Shown piece by piece: positions 19,975 to 28,182 of a stretch of DNA of 64,000 nucleotides (position 1 is its first letter; the number at the start of each line of letters is the position of its first letter). The notes under the pieces are model-generated. The model worked only from the letters and a program-made list of their open reading frames with translations, was not told where the DNA came from and ran no database searches. A program made the position numbers and the translations under genes. Location: positions 319,850 to 383,849 of the forward strand of contig NZ_JOFT01000014.1 of NCBI RefSeq assembly GCF_000725805.1, read 5' to 3'. This DNA comes from Streptomyces xanthophaeus (lineage in GTDB: Bacteria > Actinomycetota > Actinomycetes > Streptomycetales > Streptomycetaceae).

Positions 19975-20068
19975 TGCTGCCCGGTGCTGCCCGGTGCAGG
20001 TGGGGCGGGTGGGGCGCAGGCGGTCAGGGTCGAAGCGGCCGTAGCCATTCCGTGCCCCGCAGGACTAT

Positions 20069-20101
20069 TTGAGGGCCACGGGGGCTCCGCATACTGGCGC
20101 C
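20069..20101 (+). promoter_or_regulatory. Promoter of a probable leaderless mRNA
   Basis: TTGAGG (20069-20074) and CATACT (20090-20095) with a 15-nt spacer. The -10 ends 6 nt before GTG 20102 and there is no ribosome-binding site, so transcription probably starts at the start codon. Confidence 0.5.
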
Positions 20102-21370
20102 GTGAGTGACATCGTCAAGTACCTGCCGGACGCGGCGATACCCGCCGGCGGCGCCCGCAGATGGAAGGCCGACGAGGCGGAGCGCTGGTTCGACGCGCGC
20201 GTCCCCGCACTGTTCGCGCCCTTCGCGGGCGCCCTCGTCCTCGCGCCGCTGGTGGTGTCGGCGGTCGTCCTGCTCGCCTGGAACGATCCGGGTACGACGG
20301 GCCGTGGCACCGACTGGATCGGCTATCCCGCGGCGGTCCTCCTGATCGCCCTCCCCTTCTGGTACCGGTTCCTGCCGGTCGCGACGCTCGTCTCCGCGCC
20401 CCTGATCGCCGGGGAGACGGTTGCCCTGCTGACCGGCCCCGCTCCGGGCGGCACCGCGGCCCGGGCCGGTGGCGTGGTGGTCCTGACCCTGTCCTCCTGG
20501 GCCTTCACCGGTGCGCTGCTCCGGGTACGTGCCCGGCGCCGCCAGCGGTCCCTCTTCCTCGCCGAGGCCGCCGGGACCCGGCGCCGGCCCGTCCCCGGGC
20601 GCCTCGCGGACGCCCACGTGAAGCGCGGCCGTTCCCTGATCGTGGCCGGGGCCGTGTTCTGCCTGGCCGGCGCCGCCGCCCTGCTGGCGTGGGGGCTCGC
20701 CCTGGACCTGCGGGCCGAGCCGGGCGCCCCGTACGACGCCATCGGCCAGCAGATCATCGCCCTGCTGCTGCTCGTCCCCGGTACGACCCTGCTCGGACGG
20801 GGTCTCGCCCTGCGGCGCGCCGCCCGGCAGCTGCACCGCGGGCCGCAGCCGGTGGTCCGCATCGGTGTCCGGCGCGACGCGGCCTATTTCAACTGGCTGC
20901 ACACGGACGCCCGGACGACCGGAGCCCGGCCCCTGATCGCCTACCGCACGAGCTTCGAGGACACCCTGCGGTACCACGGGCCGACCCTCGTCGGCGGTTC
21001 CGAGGAACAGCTGCGCGTCAGGCACCACGACATCGACCCGCACCGCGAGCCCTTCGAGGCGCTCCTGTACGGAGTGCCCTGCGAAGGGGCCGAGGTCCTG
21101 GTCGAGTTCGCCGTGTTCGCGCCCGACGGCCGGAGCATCACGACCGAGATCACGGCGGCCCCGCTGCTCGCGCGCCGCCGGTCCGGGCTGAAGCCGTGGT
21201 CGCCGGCAGGCAGCTCGTACCGGGTGCGGCGCCGGGAGGAGGCGGAGGCCGCGGCCGCCCGCCGCGCCGCGCAGCGGGCGCGTTCCGGCGGCGGCGACGG
21301 CGGGGGCGGCTGCGGCGGCGCGGACAGCGGTTGCGGCAGCAGCTGCGGCGGGGGCTGCGGCGGCGACTGA
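20102..21370 (+). CDS. Membrane protein with Gly/Cys-rich tail
   Basis: 422 residues, family not recognised. Two pairs of hydrophobic segments (about 40-100 and 180-235) suggest four membrane spans. A soluble beta-rich region of about 130 residues follows, then a tail rich in glycine with four cysteines (GCGGADSGCGSSCGGGCGGD). GTG 20102 is chosen because it matches a leaderless start; the frame is open to 20069 but without a ribosome site. Gly/Cys tails of this kind occur on several streptomycete membrane proteins. A metal- or lipid-related role for the tail is speculation. Confidence 0.75.
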   Translation: MSDIVKYLPDAAIPAGGARRWKADEAERWFDARVPALFAPFAGALVLAPLVVSAVVLLAWNDPGTTGRGTDWIGYPAAVLLIALPFWYRFLPVATLVSAPLIAGETVALLTGPAPGGTAARAGGVVVLTLSSWAFTGALLRVRARRRQRSLFLAEAAGTRRRPVPGRLADAHVKRGRSLIVAGAVFCLAGAAALLAWGLALDLRAEPGAPYDAIGQQIIALLLLVPGTTLLGRGLALRRAARQLHRGPQPVVRIGVRRDAAYFNWLHTDARTTGARPLIAYRTSFEDTLRYHGPTLVGGSEEQLRVRHHDIDPHREPFEALLYGVPCEGAEVLVEFAVFAPDGRSITTEITAAPLLARRRSGLKPWSPAGSSYRVRRREEAEAAAARRAAQRARSGGGDGGGGCGGADSGCGSSCGGGCGGD

Positions 21371-21387
21371 TCGGGCAGACTCGCCGC

Positions 21388-22167
21388 ATGGCACCCAAGA
21401 CCCGTACGTACGACCCCGCGAAGATCCGCACGGCCGTCCTGGCCCAGTTCGGCCTGGTGGCCGATGCCGTCCGGGGTCTGGAGGAGGAGCGGCTGGCGCA
21501 GCCCGCGCACCTGGGCGAGTGGACCGTACGGGACCTGGCTGCGCACCTGGCCTGGGCGGTCGGCTCGCTGGCCGGGGCCGCCGCCCGGCCGTCGGCGGGA
21601 CGTGTGGAGGTGACCGTGGCGACCTGGCCGTTCGCCACCGAGCCGATCGCGGGCAAGATCGCCGAGGCGCACCGCGGCCAGGACGCGGAGCCGCTCGGCG
21701 TGCTGTACGAGCGGACGGGCGCCCGGCTCGCCGAGCTGCTGGACGTGCTGCCCGGGGACCGGGTGCTGCCCCTGTGGATCGGCGGCATGACCGTCGCCGA
21801 CTTCCTGGTCACCCGGACCGTGGAACTCGTCGTTCACACCGATGACCTGAACCGGGCCGCGGGGCTGGAGATCCCCTTCGACGGGCAGGCCCTCGCCGCC
21901 TGCACGCGGGTCCTCGCGGACGCCCTGGCGGTCAAGGCCCCGGGTGCCTCGGTGGAGGTACGGGTGCCTCCGTTCGCGGTGGTCCAGTGCGTCGAGGGGC
22001 CCCGCCACACCCGGGGCACCCCGCCCAACGTGGTGGAGACCGACCCGCTGACCTGGATCCGGCTGGCCACGGGCCGTACCGGCTGGGCGGAGTCCCTCTC
22101 CGGGGCGCGGGTGCGGGCCAGCGGGGAGCGGGCGGACCTGTCGGCGCTGCTGCCGGTGATGAGCTGA
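21388..22167 (+). CDS. Maleylpyruvate isomerase / MDMPI-type mycothiol-dependent family protein
   Basis: 259 residues. The N-terminal DinB-like helical domain reads LAQPAHLGEWTVRDLAAHLA (metal-ligand His regions) and later FLVTRTVELVVHTDDLNRA, typical of TIGR03083-type proteins. A C-terminal alpha/beta domain with VETDPLTWIRLATGR resembles sterol-carrier-like folds. Such enzymes use mycothiol, the actinobacterial thiol, but the substrate is unknown. CAGACT at 21376-21381 ends 6 nt before ATG 21388, so this start also looks leaderless. It lies 17 nt behind the previous gene. Confidence 0.8.
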   Translation: MAPKTRTYDPAKIRTAVLAQFGLVADAVRGLEEERLAQPAHLGEWTVRDLAAHLAWAVGSLAGAAARPSAGRVEVTVATWPFATEPIAGKIAEAHRGQDAEPLGVLYERTGARLAELLDVLPGDRVLPLWIGGMTVADFLVTRTVELVVHTDDLNRAAGLEIPFDGQALAACTRVLADALAVKAPGASVEVRVPPFAVVQCVEGPRHTRGTPPNVVETDPLTWIRLATGRTGWAESLSGARVRASGERADLSALLPVMS

Positions 22168-22229
22168 GCCCCGGCCGGGGCTCGGTGCGGCCGACGGAAC
22201 CGGCTCGGCCGCGGCTCCGTCCCAGGACC

Positions 22230-23048
22230 ATGCGTACCTACCGGAACGTCCGAATCCTCGGCGCACCCCTCGGGGTCGCCCTCGTCCTCACCCTCGGCCT
22301 CACCGGCTGCGGCCGGGTCACGAGCAGCGGAGGCGGCCCGCAGCTCGACGGGCCCCTCGGTTCCTGGGCCGTGGAGTCCCTGACCACCGGCGGCCGCACC
22401 CTGCACGCGCCCGACGCGGCCCGCGTCGACCTCGGTCAGGAGAAGGCCACGGGCAACTACGGCTGCAACGGCTTCACCGCGAAGGTAGCCCTGCACGGGG
22501 ACTCCGCACTGACCGTCACCCCCGGCATCAACACGGACATGGCCTGCGAGAACACGGAGTTCGAGAACGCCTTCGCCAAGCTGTTCCAGGGCCGGCTCAC
22601 CGTCGACCGCGGCCCGGACCGGCTCACCCTGAAGAGCGCCGACGGGAGCACCATCGCCATGACCACGAAGCCCCCGGTCCCGGACGCCCCGCTCACCGCG
22701 ACCGAGTGGAAGGTCGACTCCCTGGTCAGCGGCGGGAGCGCGTCCTCCGTCCCCGAGGCGGAGGCCGGGCGGGCCCGGTTCACCCTCGCCGCCGACGGCA
22801 CGGCGAGCGGCAGTCTCGGCTGCAACCGGTTCAGCGCCCCGGTGACCGTCGAGGGGCCTTCGGTCACCTTCGGGCCCCTCACCGCCACGCGGATGGCCTG
22901 CGAGGGCGCGGCCGGCGAGCTGGAACGCACGCTGACCGCGCTGTTCGCCGGCGGTCCGCTCAGCTGGCAGGTCCAGGGCCGGACCCTGACCCTCACCGCG
23001 GCGGACGGCAAGGGCCTGGGCGCCACGGCGGCCTCCGCCGCGGAGTGA
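22230..23048 (+). CDS. META-domain lipoprotein (two HslJ-like repeats)
   Basis: 272 residues. Signal peptide of about 27 residues ending in the lipobox LGLTGC, so a membrane-anchored lipoprotein. Two META domains follow: LGSWAVESLTTGG with TGNYGCNGFTAKV, and LTATEWKVDSLVSGG with SGSLGCNRFSAPV, each with the paired cysteines seen in the family. Function unknown; HslJ relatives are linked to stress or antibiotic tolerance in other bacteria. Start ATG 22230. It converges on the sulfatase gene. Confidence 0.85.
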   Translation: MRTYRNVRILGAPLGVALVLTLGLTGCGRVTSSGGGPQLDGPLGSWAVESLTTGGRTLHAPDAARVDLGQEKATGNYGCNGFTAKVALHGDSALTVTPGINTDMACENTEFENAFAKLFQGRLTVDRGPDRLTLKSADGSTIAMTTKPPVPDAPLTATEWKVDSLVSGGSASSVPEAEAGRARFTLAADGTASGSLGCNRFSAPVTVEGPSVTFGPLTATRMACEGAAGELERTLTALFAGGPLSWQVQGRTLTLTAADGKGLGATAASAAE

Positions 23049-23075
23049 GCGCCGCCCCGCGCGGGGCGGGCCGGG

Positions 23076-24509
23076 TCAGGCCGGGTAGGGCAGCAGCCCG
23101 GCGTCCACGGACTCCCAGGCAGCCCGCAGCTCCGCCAGCCGGGCCGGTTCGGCCCCGGCCTTGTCGGCCTGTTCGCGGATGTCCCCGGCCAGGTTGAACA
23201 GCTGGTCCCGGCCCGCCTTGCCGCGGTAGTACTTCCAGTCGCCGCGGCGCAGCGCCCGCTCCCCGCGCACCCGCCAGAACAGGTCCCGGCCGGCCGGCTT
23301 CTCGCCGCGCAGCAGGTATCCGGCCAGGCTCGTCCCGTCGAGCGGGTACGCCCGGTGCGGCCGGGCCCCGGCGACCTCCAGGAGGGTCGCCGTCCAGTCG
23401 GGGCTGAACACCGGCACGCGGCTGACCTGGCCGCCGTCCAGCCGGGCGGGCCAGCGCGCGATGTTCGGGACCCGGATGCCGCCCTCCTGGAGGGAGGCCT
23501 TGTTGCCCGACAGCGGCCAGTTGTACGAGAAGCGCTCGCCGCCGTTGTCGCTGGAGAAGACGACCAGGGTGTCGTCCTCCTGGCCGGAGCGCTTCAGCGC
23601 CTTCAGCACCTCGCCGATCGAGCGGTCGAGGTCCTCGACCATCTCCTTGTACTTCTCGACCGAGCCGCCGTCCTGGTGCCACAGGGCGCGCCCGTCGCCC
23701 GCCTTGATCCGGCGGACGATCTCGGCGCTCGCCTCGGTGTCCCCGTCGGCGATCCAGGGCCAGTGCGGGGTGGTGAAGTTGAGGTTCAGCAGCCACGGCT
23801 TGCCGTGGTGGTCGCGGGAGACGTACTCGCTCGCCCGCTCGGTGATGATCCGCGTGTAGTAGCGCAGGTCCTTGTACTCGGCGTCGCCCTCGTAGAGGTC
23901 GTACTCGCCGCCGAGCCCGAGCTTGGAGTAGTACTCCAGGGCCCCGCCGAAGTTCCCGAAGAACTCGTCCCAGCCGGACCGGGTCGGGCTGTAGTCGGGC
24001 AGGTAGCCCGCGTGCCACTTGCCGATCAGGGCCGTGGAGTAGCCGGAGTCGCGCAGCAGCGAGGCCAGCGTCGGGTGGGTCGGGTCCAGTCCCACCGACT
24101 TGTCGGCGATCGGCTCGGCCAGCCCGCCCTTGGTACGGCCCGGGTAGCGGCCGGTGTACAGGCTGAACCGGGTCGGTGAGCAGGTCGCGGAGCCCGAGTA
24201 GGCGTCGGTGAACCGCACTCCCTGGCGGGCGAGCCGGTCCAGGTTCGGGGTCTTGATGTGCGGGGAGCCGTAGGAGGAGAGGTCCGCCCAGCCCAGGTCG
24301 TCGCCCAGGATGAACAGGATGTTCGGGCGGCGCGAACGACGCCCCCGGGCGGCCCGGAACTCCTGCTCCTGGGGGCCCGCGACCCGTGCGTCGCGGGGTT
24401 CCGAGGCGGCCGCGGGGGCGGCGCCCAGCCCCACGGCGGTGGCCGCGGCGGTGACGCCGACGGCCCCGCCGAAGGCGCGGCGGGACAGCTTGTTCTCGTA
24501 CGAAGACAC
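23076..24509 (-). CDS. Tat-exported sulfatase
   Basis: 477 residues. Twin-arginine signal LSRRAFGGAVGVTAAATAVG, cut near ASEPRDA. The formylglycine signature CSPTR sits in SGSATCSPTRFSLYTGRYPG, and metal-binding Asp residues in ILFILGDDLGWADLSSYG and VFSSDNGGERF. It should hydrolyse sulfate esters outside the cell, releasing sulfate for assimilation; the substrate is unknown. Start GTG 24509 with GGAG upstream on the minus strand. It lies about 115 nt behind a leader peptide with Cys codons, implying control by sulfur status. Confidence 0.9.
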   Translation of the reverse strand: MSSYENKLSRRAFGGAVGVTAAATAVGLGAAPAAASEPRDARVAGPQEQEFRAARGRRSRRPNILFILGDDLGWADLSSYGSPHIKTPNLDRLARQGVRFTDAYSGSATCSPTRFSLYTGRYPGRTKGGLAEPIADKSVGLDPTHPTLASLLRDSGYSTALIGKWHAGYLPDYSPTRSGWDEFFGNFGGALEYYSKLGLGGEYDLYEGDAEYKDLRYYTRIITERASEYVSRDHHGKPWLLNLNFTTPHWPWIADGDTEASAEIVRRIKAGDGRALWHQDGGSVEKYKEMVEDLDRSIGEVLKALKRSGQEDDTLVVFSSDNGGERFSYNWPLSGNKASLQEGGIRVPNIARWPARLDGGQVSRVPVFSPDWTATLLEVAGARPHRAYPLDGTSLAGYLLRGEKPAGRDLFWRVRGERALRRGDWKYYRGKAGRDQLFNLAGDIREQADKAGAEPARLAELRAAWESVDAGLLPYPA

Positions 24510-24625
24510 AGGTACTCCAAGGCGCGGTCCGACCCCCGGCCCCGGGCGGGCGCGGGACGGCGCGCGGGCACGGCAGGGCAGGGCGGGGCGGAGCGGAAAG
24601 GTGAAAGGGGGATGCAGAGTTGTGG

Positions 24626-24721
24626 CTACGCGGAACAGCGACAGATGGCGCTCGCGACACGGACCAGGTCCACGTGCCGGCGCTCGACGAGGGTGACGGT
24701 GCGGTCACCGAGAGGCTGCAT
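24626..24721 (-). CDS. Cys-containing leader peptide upstream of the sulfatase
   Basis: A 31-codon frame ending LVERRHVDLVRVASAICRCSA (core given here as ERRHVDLVRV and SAICRCSA). It matches the short actinobacterial leader-peptide family (x-SRRHIDL-x-R-V-S-S-A-x-C) that precedes sulfur-assimilation genes. Two Cys codons separated by one Arg lie four codons before the stop. Start ATG 24721 lies 10 nt after a good promoter -10, nearly leaderless. Translation through the Cys codons could report cysteine supply and govern the sulfatase. Confidence 0.72.
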   Translation of the reverse strand: MQPLGDRTVTLVERRHVDLVRVASAICRCSA

Positions 24722-24731
24722 GGACCGAGAG

Positions 24732-24759
24732 CCTGTACGAATGCCTTCGTGCATGTCAA
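24732..24759 (-). promoter_or_regulatory. Promoter for leader peptide / sulfatase
   Basis: On the minus strand, consensus -35 TTGACA (24759-24754), a 16-nt spacer, and -10 TACAGG (24737-24732). The -10 ends 10 nt before ATG 24721. Confidence 0.65.
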
Positions 24760-24832
24760 CAAGGTGATCCGAATACCGAGACGGAGGCGTCCCGTCACCC
24801 TCTGTGCTGTGACATTTCCCGGCCGTCCCCAA

Positions 24833-24862
24833 TTCGGACCAGTGGTCGATCTCGCCTACACT
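24833..24862 (+). promoter_or_regulatory. purF promoter with internal dyad
   Basis: TTCGGA (24833-24838), an 18-nt spacer and TACACT (24857-24862), 6 nt before GTG 24869, so purF is probably leaderless. The dyad GACCA-G-TGGTC (24837-24847) sits between the hexamers and could bind a repressor. Confidence 0.55.
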
Positions 24863-24868
24863 CGAAGC

Positions 24869-26386
24869 GTGCCTCGTGGTGATGGACGACTCAACCACGA
24901 CCTGCTCCCCGGAGAGAAAGGCCCCCAGGACGCTTGCGGCGTCTTCGGTGTCTGGGCTCCGGGTGAAGAGGTCGCCAAGCTCACCTACTTCGGACTGTAT
25001 GCACTGCAGCACCGCGGACAAGAGTCCGCGGGAATCGCTGTGAGCAACGGTTCCCAGATCCTCGTCTTCAAGGACATGGGCCTCGTTTCCCAGGTCTTCG
25101 ACGAAACCTCTCTCGGCTCGCTCCAAGGTCATATCGCGGTCGGTCACGCCCGCTATTCGACCACTGGTGCCTCCGTCTGGGAGAACGCTCAGCCCACCTT
25201 CCGCGCGACCGCCCACGGCTCCATCGCCCTGGGTCACAACGGCAACCTGGTGAACACCGCCGAGCTTGCCGAGATGGTCGCCGACCTGCCCCGTCAGGAC
25301 GGCCGCGCCACCCAGGTGGCGGCCACCAACGACACCGACCTGGTCACCGCCCTGCTCGCAGGGCAGACCGACGAGGACGGCAAGCCCCTGACCATCGAGG
25401 AGTCGGCCGCCAAGGTCCTTCCTCAGGTCAAGGGAGCCTTCTCGCTCGTCTTCATGGACGAGGGGACCCTCTACACCGCCCGTGACCCGCAGGGCATCCG
25501 CCCGCTGGTCCTCGGCCGCCTGGAGCGCGGCTGGGTGGTCGCGAGTGAGACCGCCGCCCTCGACATCTGCGGCGCCAGCTTCGTCCGCGAGGTCGAGCCG
25601 GGCGAGCTCATCGCGATCGACGAGAACGGCCTGCGCACCTCGCGCTTCGCGGAAGCAAAGCCCAAGGGCTGTGTCTTCGAGTACGTCTACCTGGCGCGCC
25701 CGGACACCGACATCGCCGGCCGGAACGTCTACCTCTCGCGTGTCGAGATGGGCAGGCGCCTCGCCAAGGAAGCCCCGGTCGACGCCGACCTGGTGATAGC
25801 GACGCCGGAATCCGGCACGCCCGCCGCCGTCGGATACGCCGAGGCCAGCGGGATCCCGTACGGCTCCGGCCTGGTCAAGAACGCCTACGTGGGCCGGACC
25901 TTCATCCAGCCCTCGCAGACGATCCGCCAGCTCGGCATCCGTCTGAAGCTCAACCCCCTCAAGGAAGTCATCCGGGGCAAGCGCCTGGTGGTCGTCGACG
26001 ACTCGATCGTCCGCGGCAACACCCAGCGCGCCCTGGTCAAGATGCTCCGCGAGGCCGGCGCGGCGGAGGTCCACATCCGGATCTCCTCGCCGCCGGTGAA
26101 GTGGCCGTGCTTCTTCGGCATCGACTTCGCCACCCGGGCCGAGCTGATCGCCAACGGCATGACGGTCGACGAGATCGCCACGTCGCTCGGCGCGGACTCG
26201 CTCTCGTACATCTCGCTCGACGCGATGATCGAGGCGACGACCATCCAGAAGCCGAACCTGTGCCGTGCCTGCTTCGACGGCGTGTACCCCATGGAGCTGC
26301 CCGACCCGCAGCTCCTGGGCAAGCAGCTCCTGGAATCCGAGCTCGCCGGCGGCACGGACGCCGCCGACGCGCTGCGCCGCCCGTAG
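24869..26386 (+). CDS. purF: Amidophosphoribosyltransferase
   Basis: 505 residues, first committed step of purine synthesis: PRPP + glutamine to phosphoribosylamine. A 22-residue propeptide ends before the catalytic Cys of CGVFGVWAPG. The glutaminase half has HRGQESAGIAV and HNGNLVN. The PRTase half has the PRPP loop VVVDDSIVRGNTQR. Cysteines in GCVFEYVY, PCFFGIDF and LCRACFDG match the [4Fe-4S] ligands of the Bacillus-type enzyme. Start GTG 24869 is chosen by the promoter position; the frame is open further upstream. purM follows after 105 nt. Confidence 0.96.
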   Translation: MPRGDGRLNHDLLPGEKGPQDACGVFGVWAPGEEVAKLTYFGLYALQHRGQESAGIAVSNGSQILVFKDMGLVSQVFDETSLGSLQGHIAVGHARYSTTGASVWENAQPTFRATAHGSIALGHNGNLVNTAELAEMVADLPRQDGRATQVAATNDTDLVTALLAGQTDEDGKPLTIEESAAKVLPQVKGAFSLVFMDEGTLYTARDPQGIRPLVLGRLERGWVVASETAALDICGASFVREVEPGELIAIDENGLRTSRFAEAKPKGCVFEYVYLARPDTDIAGRNVYLSRVEMGRRLAKEAPVDADLVIATPESGTPAAVGYAEASGIPYGSGLVKNAYVGRTFIQPSQTIRQLGIRLKLNPLKEVIRGKRLVVVDDSIVRGNTQRALVKMLREAGAAEVHIRISSPPVKWPCFFGIDFATRAELIANGMTVDEIATSLGADSLSYISLDAMIEATTIQKPNLCRACFDGVYPMELPDPQLLGKQLLESELAGGTDAADALRRP

Positions 26387-26392
26387 CCGGAT

Positions 26393-26452
26393 CCCCGCGC
26401 GGCCCGCTCAACCTGCGCGGGGCCCTGTCTTTCAAGCTTCTCCCAGGGCCCT
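26393..26452 (+). promoter_or_regulatory. Overlapping alternative hairpins between purF and purM
   Basis: CCCCGCGC (26393-26400) pairs with GCGCGGGG (26415-26422). GGGCCCTG (about 26420-26427) pairs with CAGGGCCC (26444-26451). The two stems share bases and exclude each other, as in an attenuator. No T-run follows. Regulation is inferred only from pairing. Confidence 0.35.
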
Positions 26453-26491
26453 GCACCACCCGCAGTAACGACACGAAAGCTCTCTCCTGTC

Positions 26492-27562
26492 ATGACAGAG
26501 AAGACCACCGGTGCCAGCTACGCAGCCGCAGGCGTGGACATCGAAGCGGGAGACCGCGCCGTCGAGCTGATGAAGGAGTGGGTGAAGAAGACGCAGCGCC
26601 CCGAGGTCCTCGGCGGCCTCGGCGGTTTCGCCGGCCTCTTCGACGCCTCCGCCCTCAAGCGCTACGAGCGCCCGCTGCTCGCCTCCGCCACCGACGGCGT
26701 GGGCACCAAGGTGGACATCGCCCGTCAGATGGGCGTCTACGACACGATCGGCCACGACCTGGTCGCGATGGTCATGGACGACATCGTCGTCTGCGGCGCC
26801 GAGCCGCTCTTCATGACCGACTACATCTGCGTCGGCAAGGTCCACCCCGAGCGTGTCGCGGCCATCGTCAAGGGCATCGCCGAGGGCTGCGTCCTCGCCG
26901 GCTGCGCCCTGGTGGGCGGCGAGACCGCCGAGCACCCGGGCCTGCTGGGGCCGGACGACTTCGACGTGGCAGGCGCCGGTACCGGTGTCGTCGAGTACGA
27001 CCGGCTGCTGGGCGCGGATCGCATCCGTACGGGTGACGCCGTCATCGCGATGGCGTCCTCCGGCCTTCACTCGAACGGGTACTCGCTGGTCCGGCACGTC
27101 CTCTTCGACCGGGCAGGGATGTCGCTGGACCAGGAGATCGCGGAGCTCGGGCGCACCCTCGGCGAGGAACTGCTGGAGCCCACGAAGATCTACTCGCTGG
27201 ACTGCCTGGCCCTCACCCGGACGGCCGAGGTGCACGCCTACTCGCACATCACGGGCGGCGGCCTCGCGGCCAACCTGGCACGGGTCATCCCGGACCACCT
27301 GCACGCCACGGTCGACCGTTCGACCTGGGCCCCCGGCGCGATCTTCGACCTGGTCGGCAAGGCGGGTCAGGTCGAGCAGCTGGAACTGGAGAAGACGCTG
27401 AACATGGGCGTCGGCATGATGGCGGTCGTGCCCGCCGAGTCGGTGGACGTGGCCCTGACCGCGCTGGCCGACCGCGGCGTGGACGCCTGGGTCGCCGGCG
27501 AGATCCTGGACCGCGCGGACCACACCGAGGGCGCCACCCTCACCGGTACCTACGCGAGCTGA
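26492..27562 (+). CDS. purM: AIR synthetase
   Basis: 356 residues, step 5 of purine synthesis: FGAM + ATP to AIR. Signatures: ASATDGVGTKVDIARQ, the VMDDIVVCGAEPLFMTDYI region, VGGETAEHPG and SSGLHSNGYSLVR. Start ATG 26492. Same order as the usual purF-purM pair. It ends at a strong hairpin. Confidence 0.97.
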   Translation: MTEKTTGASYAAAGVDIEAGDRAVELMKEWVKKTQRPEVLGGLGGFAGLFDASALKRYERPLLASATDGVGTKVDIARQMGVYDTIGHDLVAMVMDDIVVCGAEPLFMTDYICVGKVHPERVAAIVKGIAEGCVLAGCALVGGETAEHPGLLGPDDFDVAGAGTGVVEYDRLLGADRIRTGDAVIAMASSGLHSNGYSLVRHVLFDRAGMSLDQEIAELGRTLGEELLEPTKIYSLDCLALTRTAEVHAYSHITGGGLAANLARVIPDHLHATVDRSTWAPGAIFDLVGKAGQVEQLELEKTLNMGVGMMAVVPAESVDVALTALADRGVDAWVAGEILDRADHTEGATLTGTYAS

Positions 27563-27567
27563 GCAGC

Positions 27568-27610
27568 ACTGAAACCCGGCCCGGGGCAATGCCCTGGACC
27601 GGGTTTCAGT
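27568..27610. terminator. Terminator between purM and DUF3073
   Basis: ACTGAAACCCGGCCCGGGGC / GCCCTGGACCGGGTTTCAGT with an AAT loop; near-perfect stem between convergent genes, with A/T in the outer arms. Confidence 0.88.
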
Positions 27611-27643
27611 TCTTTGACCTGATGTGGCAGACGCCTCAGGGCG

Positions 27644-27904
27644 TCAAGCGCCGCGGCGCTGTGCCGACGGACCGGACTCCTCGTCCTCGTCGTCGTCATC
27701 GCTGTTGTACAGATCCGCGTACTTGGCGTACGGGTCGTCGTCGTCCAGATCGTCATCGACTTCGACCGGCTCGCTGATAGGCAGCGGCTCTGTCGGCGAT
27801 GCGCCCAGCTCATTGGCCAGACGCGAGAGGTCAGTCCCGCCGCTGTTGTACTTCAGCTGGCGGGCGACCTTTGTCTGCTTGGCCTTGGCCCGGCCGCGCC
27901 CCAT
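27644..27904 (-). CDS. DUF3073 family protein
   Basis: 86 residues. The basic N-terminus MGRGRAKAKQTKVARQLKYN is the DUF3073 hallmark; it is followed by a short linker and a very acidic tail (DDDLDDDDPYAKYADLY, then DDDDEDEE). The charge split suggests RNA or ribosome binding, but the function is unknown. It is found next to purM across actinobacteria. Start ATG 27904. Confidence 0.92.
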   Translation of the reverse strand: MGRGRAKAKQTKVARQLKYNSGGTDLSRLANELGASPTEPLPISEPVEVDDDLDDDDPYAKYADLYNSDDDDEDEESGPSAQRRGA

Positions 27905-28182
27905 GGCTCGACCCCCTCGGTGACGGGGCTCGACGGCCCCAGAGTCTGACACGCGTTCATGGTTCGGAGCGGGCTCTCCGTGGAGAGACCGTCCGTAGGG
28001 GTTTAACGGTACCTGCTTCCGCGGCCATACGGTACGCCGCCCGCATGACGTGCCCCGGTGCAGAACCAACGAGGCGCCCCGTCCTCGCTGGTCAGCTGCG
28101 ATTTTAACCCTTTCCTGGCGGGCGACCCGCCGAAGTGCAGTGAGTTCCGTCTCGCCGCAGCCCCGGCGGGTCGCCCCGGGGC

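Noticed and set aside
19974..20003. Tandem GGTGCTGCCC units after purL
   Set aside because: Only two and a half short copies in non-coding DNA; likely replication slippage.
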